Positions 32,345 through 40,791 of a DNA stretch of 52,852 bases are shown piece after piece. Origin of the DNA: JAWLGJ01 sp041685145 (lineage in GTDB: Bacteria > Pseudomonadota > Alphaproteobacteria > Rhodospirillales > Magnetospirillaceae); assembly GCA_041685145.1 (NCBI GenBank), contig JAWLGJ010000021.1:1-52852 (forward strand). Reading direction: 5' to 3'. Position 1 is the first letter of the stretch. Each line of letters opens with the position of its first letter. Under the pieces are notes generated by a model. The model saw nothing but the letters and a program-made list of their open reading frames with translations. It ran no database searches and had not been told where the DNA came from. The translations under genes and the position numbers were made by a program.

Positions 32345-33709
32345 TTAGACCTCGTAGGGGCCCAGTTCGCCGCCGAAGATCGACGGGTCATAGGTGACCT
32401 GCTCGCGCGGCACCTCCTTGACGACCTTGAGGAGGTCGAACTGGCTCTGCGGGTTCTCGTTGCCGCGCACCACCAGCACGCGCTTGAAGCACTGGTGGTC
32501 GGCCGCCCGGTAGAGCGTCGGGCCGTCGCCGGTGCCGTCGAACTCGAAGCCTTCCAGGGCGCGGATCACCTCCGGCGGATAGAAGGTGCCGGCACGCTCG
32601 CAGGCGTCGGCGTAGAGGATGGCCTGCACATAGCAGGTCTGGGCGGCCTGCGACGGCGGGAAGCCGTATTCCTGGCCGAACGACTTGACGAAAGCCTGCG
32701 AGCCCTCGTCCTGCAGGGACCAGTTCCAGGCGGTGGTGCCCAGGATGCCCTTGATGTTCTCGCCGGCGCCCTGCGCCATCAGGCGCGAGAACAGCGGCAC
32801 CACGACCTCGAACTTCTTGCCGTTGCGCATCTTGTCGCGCAGGCCGAACTGCACCGCCTGGGTCAGCGAGTTGACCATGTCGCCGCCGTAGTGGTTCAGG
32901 ATCAGCACATCGGCGCCCGATTCCAGCACCGGCGTGATGTACTGCGAGAAGTCACCGGCGCCCAGCGGCGTGCGAACGGCGTTGACGGTCTCCCATCCCA
33001 GGCCCTCGGTGGTGTTCTTGATCGACTCCTCCTGGGTCCAGCCCCAGGTGTAGTCGGCGGTGAGGTGATAGGCGCGGCGGTCGGAGCCGAACTCCTCCTT
33101 CAGCACCGGGCCCAGCGCCGCGCCGGACATGTAGGCGTTGAAGAAGTGGCGGAAGCCGTAGCGGCGCTTGTCCTTGCCGGTGGTGTCGTTGGAATGCGTC
33201 AGCCCGGCCATGAAGATGATGCCCATCTCCTGCGCCAGCGACTGCACGGCAACGGCGACGCCCGAGGACGAGCCGCCGGTGAACATGATGACGCCGTCCT
33301 TCTCGATCATCCGCTTGGCGGACGCGCGGGCGGCGTCGGACTTGGTCTGGGTGTCGCCGGTGACGTAGTCGACCTTCTTGCCCAGGACGCCGTTGCCCTT
33401 CAGCGCCAGCGGCTTCATGGTATTGAGAATGCCGCCGTCGCCTTCGCCGTTGATGTGCTTCACCGCCAGCTTGTAGGCGCGCAGCTCGTCGGCGCCCTCG
33501 TCGGCATAGGGGCCGGTCTGCGGCACGTTGAAGCCGAACTTGACCGAAGCAGCGTTACCGGGATCGTTGCGGAAGCTGGCCGCCCACGCCTTGCGCGAGA
33601 AGAAATAAGGGGTGCCAGTCAAGCCCAACCCGAGCGCACCCGCACCGGCGGATGCCTTCAGAATTGTGCGGCGCGAAAAATTAGGCGGCGTGCAGTCCTT
33701 CTTGGACAT
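32345..33709 (-). CDS. Liv-type ABC transporter substrate-binding protein with Tat signal
   Basis: The 454-residue periplasmic binding protein starts at ATG 33709, with GAGGAG at 33714-33719. Its N-terminus has a twin-arginine signal, SRRTILKAS followed by a Gly/Ala/Leu-rich core and cleavage near RKAWA, so it is exported folded by Tat. The mature part is of the periplasmic-binding-protein-like I family (FGFNVPQTGPYADEGADELR, GGSSSGVAVAVQSLAQEMGI, WGWTQEESIKNTTEGLGW). It is clearly longer than classical LivK (about 350 residues). The substrate cannot be predicted; amino acids, amides or small organic acids are all possible. It heads the liv operon. Confidence 0.9.
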   Translation of the reverse strand: MSKKDCTPPNFSRRTILKASAGAGALGLGLTGTPYFFSRKAWAASFRNDPGNAASVKFGFNVPQTGPYADEGADELRAYKLAVKHINGEGDGGILNTMKPLALKGNGVLGKKVDYVTGDTQTKSDAARASAKRMIEKDGVIMFTGGSSSGVAVAVQSLAQEMGIIFMAGLTHSNDTTGKDKRRYGFRHFFNAYMSGAALGPVLKEEFGSDRRAYHLTADYTWGWTQEESIKNTTEGLGWETVNAVRTPLGAGDFSQYITPVLESGADVLILNHYGGDMVNSLTQAVQFGLRDKMRNGKKFEVVVPLFSRLMAQGAGENIKGILGTTAWNWSLQDEGSQAFVKSFGQEYGFPPSQAAQTCYVQAILYADACERAGTFYPPEVIRALEGFEFDGTGDGPTLYRAADHQCFKRVLVVRGNENPQSQFDLLKVVKEVPREQVTYDPSIFGGELGPYEV

Positions 33710-33784
33710 AAATACTCCTCCCAAGAGATTCATTTCGTTTTTTCCCGGGTCCGACATCTCTGCTGCCGGCGCCGTGGGTACACG

Positions 33785-33812
33785 AGTATGCCCGATGAGG
33801 ACTGGGAATCAA
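33785..33812 (-). promoter_or_regulatory. putative promoter of the liv operon
   Basis: On the minus strand, TTGATT (33807-33812) and CATACT (33785-33790) are separated by 16 bases, in the 148-base gap between pyk and the binding-protein gene. This gives a leader of about 70 bases before the strong GAGGAG ribosome-binding site. Confidence 0.45.
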
Positions 33813-33857
33813 CCCCGTTTTTCCCATGAAGCGCGTGGGGAAATGCCAACGGTTGAA

Positions 33858-35279
33858 TCAGGCGTGATCGACGCGCGCCACCCGTAGAATGTTGGTCGTG
33901 CCGGTGGTGCCGAAGGGCACGCCGGCGGTGATGACCACGCGCTCGTTGGTCATGGCGAAGCCCTCGCGCTTGGCCATCTTAAGGGCCACCGCGACCATCT
34001 CGGCGAAACTTTCCACCTCCTTGGTCACCACGCAGTGCGCGCCCCACACCAGCGCCAGGCGCCGGGCCACCTGGACGTCGGCGGTCAGGCCGATGATGGG
34101 CACCTCGGGGCGTTCGCGCGCCGCCCGCAGGGTGGTGGACCCTGACGAGGTGAAGGTGACGATGGCGGCGACGTCGAGGGTATGGGCGACCTGCCGGGCG
34201 GCGGCACTGATGGCGTCGCGGGTGGTGTTCTCGGGAGCGCAGCGCTGGGCCTCGATCAGCACGCGGTAATGGGGGTCGTGCTCCACCCGGTGCATGATCC
34301 GGTCCATGATCGCGACGCTGTCCACCGGATATTCGCCGACGGCGGTCTCGGCCGACAGCATCACCGCGTCGGCGCCGTCATAGATGGCCGTGGCCACGTC
34401 CGAGGCCTCGGCGCGGGTGGGGGCGGGGGCCTGGATCATCGACTCCAGCATCTGCGTCGCCACCACCACCGGCCGCCCCGCCTGGTGGCAGGCGGCGATA
34501 ATGCGCTTTTGCAGGATGGGCACCGTTTCGGGCGCCACCTCGACGCCGAGGTCGCCGCGCGCCACCATCACCGCGTCCGACAGGGCGACGATCTCGTTCA
34601 ACTCGTCGATGGCCGAGGGCTTCTCCAGCTTGGCCATGATGGCGCAGCGTTCGCCGGCCAGGTCGCGCAACTCGGCGACGTCCCCCGGGCGCTGCACGAA
34701 GGACAGCGCCACCCAGTCCACGCCCATCTCCAGGCCGAATTCGAGGTCGGCGCGGTCCTTGCCGGTCAGCGGCGACAGCGGCAGCACCACATTGGGGACG
34801 TTGACGCCCTTGTGGTTGGACAGGGGCCCGCCGGTGATGACCCGGGTTTCGGCGAAGTCGCCGCCGTGATGCTCGACGCGCAGCCGCACCCGCCCGTCGT
34901 TGAGCAGCAACTCGCTGCCCGCGCTCAAGGCCGTGAACACCTCGGGATGGGGCAGCGGCGCGCGGCCCTCGTCGCCGGGCTCCTCGGACAGGTCCAGGCG
35001 GAAGGGGGCGCCCGCGGCCAGGGTGACGCCGCCGTCCTTGAAGTCGCCCAGGCGCAGCTTGGGGCCCTGGAGATCGAGCAGCACGCCGATCGGCCGCTTC
35101 AGCTTCTTCTCCAGGGTGCGGATGGCAAAGACGTAATGGCGCAGTTCCTCGTGGGAACTGTGGCTGGCGTTGAGGCGAAAGACGTCGGCGCCGGCCAGGA
35201 AAAGACTTTCGATCTGCTGCGGAGAGGCGGTGGCGGGGCCCAGCGTGGCGATGATCTTGGCGTTGCGGAGTCGGCGCAT
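33858..35279 (-). CDS. pyk: pyruvate kinase
   Basis: Final glycolytic step, PEP plus ADP to pyruvate plus ATP. The 473-residue protein shows RRLRNAKIIATLGPATASPQ at the start, VFRLNASHSSHEE, MAKLEKPSAIDELNEIV (catalytic Lys), VMVARGDLGVEVAPETVPIL and ATQMLESMIQAPAPTRAEAS with DGADAVMLSAETAVGEYP. The ATG at 35279 fits the family N-terminus; an upstream GTG would add a Pro-rich non-conserved lead. It stands alone on the minus strand. Confidence 0.96.
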   Translation of the reverse strand: MRRLRNAKIIATLGPATASPQQIESLFLAGADVFRLNASHSSHEELRHYVFAIRTLEKKLKRPIGVLLDLQGPKLRLGDFKDGGVTLAAGAPFRLDLSEEPGDEGRAPLPHPEVFTALSAGSELLLNDGRVRLRVEHHGGDFAETRVITGGPLSNHKGVNVPNVVLPLSPLTGKDRADLEFGLEMGVDWVALSFVQRPGDVAELRDLAGERCAIMAKLEKPSAIDELNEIVALSDAVMVARGDLGVEVAPETVPILQKRIIAACHQAGRPVVVATQMLESMIQAPAPTRAEASDVATAIYDGADAVMLSAETAVGEYPVDSVAIMDRIMHRVEHDPHYRVLIEAQRCAPENTTRDAISAAARQVAHTLDVAAIVTFTSSGSTTLRAARERPEVPIIGLTADVQVARRLALVWGAHCVVTKEVESFAEMVAVALKMAKREGFAMTNERVVITAGVPFGTTGTTNILRVARVDHA

Positions 35280-35461
35280 ATCGGCTGTTCGCTCTGCGAG
35301 TGGACTTTCCCTTGGGCGGCGGCCTCCCCTTATAGGAGCGGGGGCCGGTGTTGTCGCCCCCAAAAGGGGGTTCCACCCCCCTGCCCATGCGGGTGGTTGG
35401 CGGGGGGGCGCTTTGCGGTTCCAATGAGGTGGTCGTCGGCCGCCGTCTGTGAAGGGGTGTC

Positions 35462-36055
35462 ATGAGAACCTCGTTGCGCCTTGCGTTGGTTGCCCTGCCT
35501 TTGCTGGCCGGCGCGCCGGCCGTTGCCCAGACCGCGGCCGAGGAACTGTCCGCCGCCGGGGCGGCCTATGGCGAGGGGCGGCTGCTGGAGGCGGCGCGGC
35601 GGGCGGAAGCGGCGCTGGCAGACCTGCGCGAGGAGATCGCCGCGGCGCTGGTTCCCACCCTGCCGCCGGGGCCAGAGGGCTGGCGGGCACTGCCGGCGCG
35701 GACGCCGGGGGTGGGCATCGGCGGCGCCGGGCTGGCGGTGGCGCGCGATTATGTCGCCGACGATGCCGGACTCACGGCGTCGGTGGTGGCCGATTCCGTT
35801 GCCGCCGAGGCGGTCGCCGCCCTGGTGGCCGAACCCGAGGCGCCGGTGGCGCCGGCGGGTTTGGAGCGGGTCGACCTCGGCGGGCGCCCCGGGCTGCTCG
35901 AGTGGGCGGACGGCGCCGGCGCCGGCCGTCTGGTGGTGCCGCTGGGCACGGCGGTGGTGGCCGAGGTCTCGGGCCGCGGCCTCGATTCGCCCGAGCCAAT
36001 GCTGGCCTTGATGCGGGCCTGGGATCTGGAGGCCGTGGACGCGGCCCTGCGTTAA
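35462..36055 (+). CDS. secreted protein of unknown function
   Basis: The 197-residue product has a good Sec signal peptide (RTSLRLALVALPLLAGAPAV, cleavage after VAQ, residue 23). The mature part starts with a short Ala/Glu-rich helical stretch containing AAGAAYGEGRLLEAARRAEA, TPR-like, followed by a beta-rich region (GVGIGGAGLAVARDYVADDA, LERVDLGGRPGLLEWADGAG). I do not recognise the family. It lies alone between two minus-strand genes, pyk and yqjG, with no operon partner to suggest a role. The ATG at 35462 is preceded by GAAGGGGTGT. Confidence 0.7.
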   Translation: MRTSLRLALVALPLLAGAPAVAQTAAEELSAAGAAYGEGRLLEAARRAEAALADLREEIAAALVPTLPPGPEGWRALPARTPGVGIGGAGLAVARDYVADDAGLTASVVADSVAAEAVAALVAEPEAPVAPAGLERVDLGGRPGLLEWADGAGAGRLVVPLGTAVVAEVSGRGLDSPEPMLALMRAWDLEAVDAALR

Positions 36056-36079
36056 GGGCGCCGGGCCGCCCGGTGGAAG

Positions 36080-37021
36080 CTAAGGCTGGCGCCGGGTCGG
36101 CGCCGTCAGGTCCAGTTCGGGGCCCTTGGGCACGATGCCGGTGGGATTGATGGTGCGGTGGCTGCCGTAATAGTGGCGCTTGATGTGGTCGAAATTGACC
36201 GTCTCGGCCACGCCGGGAAGCTGGTACAGGTGCCGCAGGTAGTCCGACAATTCGCGGTAGTCGGCGATGCGCCGGCGGTTGCACTTGAAATGGCCGACAT
36301 AGACCGCGTCGAAGCGGACGAGGGTGGTGAACAGACGCCAGTCCGCCTCGGTGAGCGTGTCACCCAGCAGATACCGCCGCCCCGACAGCCGCGCCTCCAA
36401 CTCGTCCAGTGCGGCGAACAGGGAGTCGAAGGCTTCCTCATAGGCATCCTGCCGGGTGGCGAAGCCGCAGCGATAGACGCCGTTGTTGACGTTGTCGTAG
36501 ACGAAGGCGTTGACGGCGTCGATCTCGTCGCGCAGCGCCGCCGGGCAATAGTCGGCGCCGGTGGCAAGGTCGCCGAAGCCGTGGTTGAAGATGCGGATGA
36601 TGTCGGCGGACTCGTTGTTGACGATGGTCTCCGTCTCGCGGTCCCACAGCACCGGCACCGTGACGCGGCCGGTGTAGCGGGGGTCGGCCTTGACATAGAC
36701 CTGCCATAGGTGGTGGGCGCCGTTGACCGGATCGGCGCCGTCGGCGAGTTCCCAGCCGTTCTCCAGCATCAACGGCTCGACGACGCTGACGCCCACGGCC
36801 GATTCCAGGCCCTTCAGGCGCCGGAAGATCAGCGTGCGGTGCGCCCACGGGCACGCCAGCGATACATACAGGTGATAGCGCCCCGCCTCGGCCTTGAATC
36901 CCGACGAACCGTCGGCCGTGACCCGGTGGCGGAAGCGGCTGTCCTGGCGGACGAAGCGGCCGCCGGTGCTGGCGGTGTCGTACCACTCGTCATGCCAGAC
37001 GCCATCCTTGAGAAGCCCCAT
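36080..37021 (-). CDS. yqjG: glutathionyl-hydroquinone reductase (YqjG/ECM4 family)
   Basis: Xi-class glutathione transferase that reduces glutathionyl-hydroquinones. The 313-residue protein has an N-terminal thioredoxin-like domain with the catalytic cysteine at residue 57 in SLACPWAHRTLIFR, the conserved WQVYVKADPRYTGRVTVPVL and VNNESADIIRIFN segments, and the all-alpha C-terminal domain with LGDTLTEADWRLFTTLVRFD and YVGHFKCNRR. Length and motifs match the family closely. Single gene, no partner. Confidence 0.95.
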   Translation of the reverse strand: MGLLKDGVWHDEWYDTASTGGRFVRQDSRFRHRVTADGSSGFKAEAGRYHLYVSLACPWAHRTLIFRRLKGLESAVGVSVVEPLMLENGWELADGADPVNGAHHLWQVYVKADPRYTGRVTVPVLWDRETETIVNNESADIIRIFNHGFGDLATGADYCPAALRDEIDAVNAFVYDNVNNGVYRCGFATRQDAYEEAFDSLFAALDELEARLSGRRYLLGDTLTEADWRLFTTLVRFDAVYVGHFKCNRRRIADYRELSDYLRHLYQLPGVAETVNFDHIKRHYYGSHRTINPTGIVPKGPELDLTAPTRRQP

Positions 37022-37130
37022 CAGCGGTTACTCCCGCGGCGATTGCAACATCTAGCCCCTATGAGGTAGTCCGAGCCCTAATTCTTGACTTGATCGGGGA
37101 GACTTTGGTCATACATACTTCTCGCGGTTA

Positions 37131-37367
37131 ATGCCGAAGGTGGCAGCCGCAATGCCTCGAAAGGTGGAGGATCCGAGTATGACGCATCCCCTGGTCGATC
37201 CCGGTTTCACCATATGGCACGGCGACTTGGACACGCAGCTCAAGCGTATCCACGGCGTCACACTCAGGGAACTCAATGTCGATCGGCGCTTCCTGCAAGG
37301 GGCCTACTACGCCGGCGACAATGTGATCGCCGTTCTTGACCGCCTGGTGCGCGAGCACCGGCTCTGA
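37131..37367 (+). CDS. small hypothetical protein
   Basis: A 78-residue ORF from ATG 37131, or 62 residues from ATG 37179. The latter has GGTGGAGG at 37163-37170 and gives MTHPLVDPGFTIWHGDLDTQ, so I prefer it as the true start; the extent listed is the longest form. The product ends LQGAYYAGDNVIAVLDRLVR and EHRL, with no membrane segment or known motif. A weak TTGACT at 37085-37090, followed by CATACA at 37110-37115, may be its promoter. I do not recognise the family. Confidence 0.5.
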   Translation: MPKVAAAMPRKVEDPSMTHPLVDPGFTIWHGDLDTQLKRIHGVTLRELNVDRRFLQGAYYAGDNVIAVLDRLVREHRL

Positions 37368-37374
37368 CTCCCGC

Positions 37375-38076
37375 CTAGGCTTGCAGCCAGTAGCGCAGGA
37401 CGGCGCTGACCGCCTGCGGCTGCTCCAGCGGCGACAAATGGCCGCAATCCTCCACGATGACAAGCCTGGCCGGCGACCCTATGGTCGCGGCCATGCGCTC
37501 CGCCGCCGCCGGCGGGGTCAGGGCGTCCTGGCGGCCTACCAGAACCAGCGTCGGGCAGGCGATGCGCCGCAGATCCTCCCATCCGTCGGGGCGGCGCAGG
37601 ATGGCGGTTTGCTGGCGCACGAAGCCCTCGGCGCCGATACGCTCCGCCATGCCCAGAAAGGCGGCGACAATGGCGGGGTCGCGGGCGTGGTCCGGGTGCA
37701 CCAGATTGGGCAACAGCGTCGCCGGCACCTCGTCGAAGCGGCCGTCCGCGGCCAGCGCCATCAGTTCCCGGCGCCGCGCCGCCTGTTCGGGAGTATCGGC
37801 GGCGGCGGTCGTGTCCAACAGCGCCAGGCGCTCGACCCGCTGGGGCTGCCGGCGCATGATCTCCTGGGCCAGATAGCCGCCCATCGACATTCCCGCCAGC
37901 GCGAAGCGCTCCGGCGCCGCCGCCAGGACGCGCTCGGCCATCGCCGCCAGGGAATCGTCCCGGCCCAGCTCGGGGACGGCGACCTCGGCCAGGTCGGCCA
38001 GGGTCGCGGCCTGATGGGCCCACAGCGCCGCGTCGTTGAGCAGGCCGGGCAGCAGGATGAGATGGGGGCACGGCAT
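37375..38076 (-). CDS. alpha/beta-fold hydrolase
   Basis: The 233-residue protein is a small alpha/beta hydrolase: oxyanion region ILLPGLLNDAALWAHQAATL, nucleophile elbow ALAGMSMGGYLAQEI with Ser at about residue 64, the acid-bearing strand LVLVGRQDALTPPAAAERM and the histidine in VIVEDCGHLSPLEQPQAVS. GGAGG lies eight bases before the ATG. The substrate is not predictable. It lies 25 bases downstream of the isochorismatase-like gene on the same strand, probably in one transcript. Confidence 0.85.
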   Translation of the reverse strand: MPCPHLILLPGLLNDAALWAHQAATLADLAEVAVPELGRDDSLAAMAERVLAAAPERFALAGMSMGGYLAQEIMRRQPQRVERLALLDTTAAADTPEQAARRRELMALAADGRFDEVPATLLPNLVHPDHARDPAIVAAFLGMAERIGAEGFVRQQTAILRRPDGWEDLRRIACPTLVLVGRQDALTPPAAAERMAATIGSPARLVIVEDCGHLSPLEQPQAVSAVLRYWLQA

Positions 38077-38101
38077 GTTTTGCCTCCGTTGGTTCCGCCG
38101 C

Positions 38102-38644
38102 CTATTTGATGAGGGCGATCAGCTCCTTGAATTCCGCCGTGCCCGCGCAGTGCAGCCATTCGAACACCGCCATTTCGGTGGCACCGACCTCGACGCTGTT
38201 TTGGCGCAGGCGCGCGAACGCCAGGTCGGCATTGGCGGCGTTACGCGACGAACAGGCGTCGGCGATGACGCAGACTTCGTAGCCCCGTTCCGCCAGGCCC
38301 AAGGCGGTCTGCATCACGCAGACATGCGCCTCGATGCCGCAGACGACAACCTGCGGCCGGCCGGCGGCTTCGATGCGCGGCATGATCTCAGGGGCGTGGG
38401 CGCAGGAGAAGTGCAGCTTTTCGACAAAGGCGTCCGCCGGCGCTAGCGCCGCCAGATCGGCGACGGTGTGGCCGATGCCGCGGGGGTACTGCTCGGAAAC
38501 CAGGATGGGAATGGACAGCCGCGCCGCCGCCTTCATCAGCACGGCGGCGTTGGCGACCACCCGCTCGGGCGCGGCCACGGCGGGCAGCAAACGTTCCTGC
38601 ACGTCGACGACGAGCAGGCTGGACCGATCGGCGTTCATGAGCAT
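38102..38644 (-). CDS. isochorismatase-family cysteine hydrolase
   Basis: The 180-residue protein shows the Asp-Lys-Cys triad of the family: Asp14 in SLLVVDVQERLLP, a lysine in FVEKLHFSCA and the cysteine in VVVCGIEAHVCVMQTALGLA. The ATG at 38644 is chosen because GGAGG stands six bases upstream (minus strand). The overall pattern resembles YcaC-like or MAR1-type hydrolases more than true isochorismatases, and no siderophore genes are near. Confidence 0.85.
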   Translation of the reverse strand: MLMNADRSSLLVVDVQERLLPAVAAPERVVANAAVLMKAAARLSIPILVSEQYPRGIGHTVADLAALAPADAFVEKLHFSCAHAPEIMPRIEAAGRPQVVVCGIEAHVCVMQTALGLAERGYEVCVIADACSSRNAANADLAFARLRQNSVEVGATEMAVFEWLHCAGTAEFKELIALIK

Positions 38645-38809
38645 CGCAACCTCCGCTGCCGGGCCTGGTGCCACGGCAGCCTAACGGACACGCAGGGGGG
38701 CGCCAAGCACGAGGTCGATTGACAGCGCCGCATGAGTTTCTATTATCCCGCTTCACAAATGACTGCATCGATCCCCGTTACTGCACCGGATAAAGGACCG
38801 GAGAACGGC

Positions 38810-40255
38810 ATGAGCTTCGCCGACCTGGGCCTCGGTCCGGACACCCTCAAGGCCATCGACGAGGTGGGCTACAAGCAGCCGACGCCGATCCAGGAGCAGG
38901 CCATCCCGGTCGTGCTGATGGGCCGCGACGTGCTGGGCGTGGCCCAGACCGGCACCGGCAAGACCGCCTCGTTCACGCTGCCGATGATCGAGATCCTCAG
39001 CGCCGGGCGCGCCAAGGCCCGGATGCCGCGGTCGCTGATCCTGGCGCCGACCCGCGAACTGGCCGCGCAGGTGTCCGAGAACTTCGAGCTGTACGGCAAA
39101 TATCACAAGCTGAACATGGCGCTGCTGATCGGCGGCGAATCGATGGCCGACCAGCAGAACATCCTCATGCGCGGCGTTGACGTGCTCATCGCCACGCCGG
39201 GGCGGCTTCTGGATTTGTTCGAGCGCGGGCGCATCCTGCTCAACGACGTCAAGATCCTGGTGATCGACGAAGCCGACCGGATGCTCGACATGGGCTTCAT
39301 CCCCGACGTCGAACGCATCGTGCAGCTTCTGCCGCCCATTCGGCAGACGCTGTTCTTCTCGGCGACGATGGCACCGGAGATCCGCCGCCTCGCCGATGCC
39401 TTCCTGATGAATCCGAAGCAGATCTCGGTGGCGCCGCCGGCCTCGCCGGCGGAGCTGGTGCAGCAGTTCCTGGTGCCGTCCGAGCCCATCGACAAGCGCG
39501 AGGCGCTGCGCCACCTGCTGCGCACCGAGGAGGTCCGCAACGCGCTGATCTTCTGCAACCGCAAGCGCGACGTCAGCGTCCTGTACCGCTCGCTTGCCAA
39601 GCACGGCTTTAATGCCGCCCAGCTTCACGGCGACATGCCGCAGTCGGCGCGCATGGAGACGCTGGAGGCGTTCAAGAAGGGCGCGGTGTCGCTGCTGGTG
39701 TGTTCGGACGTCGCGGCGCGGGGGCTGGACATCGCGGCGCTGTCGCATGTGTTCAATTTCGACGTGCCCAGCCACGCCGAGGACTACGTCCACCGCATCG
39801 GCCGCACCGGGCGCGCCGGACGCGAGGGGCGGGCCTTCACCATCGCCACGCCCGCCGACGGCAAATACGTCGCCGCCATCGAGCGCCTGATCAAGAAGGA
39901 TATTCCGCGTATGCCCCTGGAGGGGCTGCCGGAACCGAAGGTGGAGGCGCGGGAGCGCCGCGGCCGCCGCAACAAGGACGAGGGACGGGGCCGGGCGCCG
40001 GAACCCGCCCGCGAGGCCGAGGAACGGGGTCGGACGCCGGAACCCGCCCGCGAGGCCGAGCCCGCCGCCCGCGGCGGCAAACGGCGCCGCAGCAAGACCG
40101 AGCCGGACATCGCCGAAATGCCGAATCCCGAGGGCGTCACCGGCTTCGGCGCCCATGTGCCGGAATTCATGCGCCGCGCCCCGCGCCCCGACCCGGACGC
40201 GCCCCGGCCGCGCCGCTCCACGCGCGCCCGCGCCACCGCCGAGGGCGGGGACTAG
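38810..40255 (+). CDS. DEAD-box ATP-dependent RNA helicase
   Basis: RhlE/DeaD-type helicase for rRNA or mRNA remodelling. From ATG 38810 it has 481 residues: Q-motif GYKQPTPIQEQAIP, I AQTGTGKTASF, Ia PTRELAAQ, II VIDEADRMLDMGF, III SAT, V CSDVAARGLDI and VI HRIGRTGRAGREG. The C-terminal 110 residues are low-complexity, rich in Arg, Glu and Pro, with a 13-residue unit (GR-A/T-PEPAREAE) repeated twice. CGGAG six bases upstream supports 38810; ATG codons at 38732 and 38759 give longer forms without a clear ribosome-binding site. Family members usually begin FADLGL as here. Confidence 0.93.
   Translation: MSFADLGLGPDTLKAIDEVGYKQPTPIQEQAIPVVLMGRDVLGVAQTGTGKTASFTLPMIEILSAGRAKARMPRSLILAPTRELAAQVSENFELYGKYHKLNMALLIGGESMADQQNILMRGVDVLIATPGRLLDLFERGRILLNDVKILVIDEADRMLDMGFIPDVERIVQLLPPIRQTLFFSATMAPEIRRLADAFLMNPKQISVAPPASPAELVQQFLVPSEPIDKREALRHLLRTEEVRNALIFCNRKRDVSVLYRSLAKHGFNAAQLHGDMPQSARMETLEAFKKGAVSLLVCSDVAARGLDIAALSHVFNFDVPSHAEDYVHRIGRTGRAGREGRAFTIATPADGKYVAAIERLIKKDIPRMPLEGLPEPKVEARERRGRRNKDEGRGRAPEPAREAEERGRTPEPAREAEPAARGGKRRRSKTEPDIAEMPNPEGVTGFGAHVPEFMRRAPRPDPDAPRPRRSTRARATAEGGD
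39985..40060 (+). repeat. 39-bp tandem repeat inside the helicase tail
   Basis: Two units starting ACGGGG at 39985 and 40024, nearly identical over 37 bases, in frame (13 codons each). They encode the GR-A/T-PEPAREAE unit of the basic-acidic tail, a recent-looking in-frame duplication. Confidence 0.75.
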
Positions 40256-40299
40256 CGCCCGCGCCCGGGCGTCGGGCCCGGCGAAAAACTCTCGACCAG

Positions 40300-40349
40300 C
40301 CGCCGTTGAGGCGGCGGCCAAGCGGGCGGAGCCCGCGCCCGGCGAGGGC
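40300..40349 (+). repeat. 50-bp interspersed intergenic repeat, inverted copy C
   Basis: Matches the reverse complement of copies A and B at 47 of 50 bases. The three changes create a second perfect hairpin, GCGGGC-GGA-GCCCGC, beside the CCGCCG-TTGAGG-CGGCGG hairpin. It lies 44 bases after the helicase stop, between it and the Lrp-type gene, again at a 3' end. Confidence 0.8.
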
Positions 40350-40370
40350 AATACAAAGGAGGCTCCGGCC

Positions 40371-40610
40371 GTGCAGACGATCTTCGTGATGGTGAAGTGC
40401 GAGTTGGGCCGCTCCTATGACGTGGCGGCGCAGGCGGTGGAAACCGAGCAGGTCTCGGAGGTGCACTCCATTTCCGGTCAATACGACCTGATGGTGAAGT
40501 GCTACCTGGACGAAGGCACCGATATCGGCCACTTCGTCAACGAGGTCATCCAGTGCCTGCCGGGCGTCAAGGACACCTTCACCATCATCGCCTTCAAGGC
40601 CTTTTCCTAG
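40371..40610 (+). CDS. stand-alone Lrp/AsnC-type ligand-binding (RAM) domain protein
   Basis: A 79-residue protein consisting only of the ligand-binding and oligomerisation domain of Lrp/AsnC regulators: TIFVMVKCELGRSYDVAAQA, VSEVHSISGQYDLMVKCYLD and LPGVKDTFTIIAFKAFS. No helix-turn-helix is present. GTG at 40371 with AAAGGAGG at 40355-40362 is the likely start. Such proteins bind amino acids and form rings, and may modify full-length Lrp proteins. The neighbouring korAB operon and its dyad start 120-330 bases downstream, so a link is possible but unproven. Confidence 0.85.
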   Translation: MQTIFVMVKCELGRSYDVAAQAVETEQVSEVHSISGQYDLMVKCYLDEGTDIGHFVNEVIQCLPGVKDTFTIIAFKAFS

Positions 40611-40730
40611 CCGCCGCCGACGCTGCCATGCGGGGGCGGCGCGGGCTATTTCCATGCCGGAATAGCCCTACCCGTATTGGCGGCATTGACAGGAAAAATG
40701 CACCTACCCTGCAGGTGGGGGAGAGCCGAA

Positions 40731-40750
40731 TCATGCACTATTGTGCATGA
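40731..40750. promoter_or_regulatory. 20-bp dyad operator candidate upstream of korAB
   Basis: TCATGCAC, spacer TATT, GTGCATGA: perfect 8-bp arms. It lies 17 bases before the TAAATT of an extended -10-like element and thus overlaps the -35 position, the place for a dimeric repressor or activator. Spacing (GCAC-N4-GTGC) rules out the NtrC consensus, which has N7. Confidence 0.5.
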
Positions 40751-40791
40751 CGCACCGGTTTGAATTTGCTAAATTTTCCATGGACGTCCCG

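Noticed and set aside
35355..35372. CCCCC-AAAA-GGGGG near the pyk start as a terminator
   Set aside because: The stem is only five base pairs, sits upstream of pyk and the divergent secreted-protein gene, and has no U-tract on either strand.
40699..40717. NtrC-type operator upstream of korAB
   Set aside because: TGCACC is followed by GGTG at the wrong spacing and the second half lacks CA; neither it nor the 40731 dyad fits GCAC-N7-GTGC, and no -24/-12 sigma-54 element was found.
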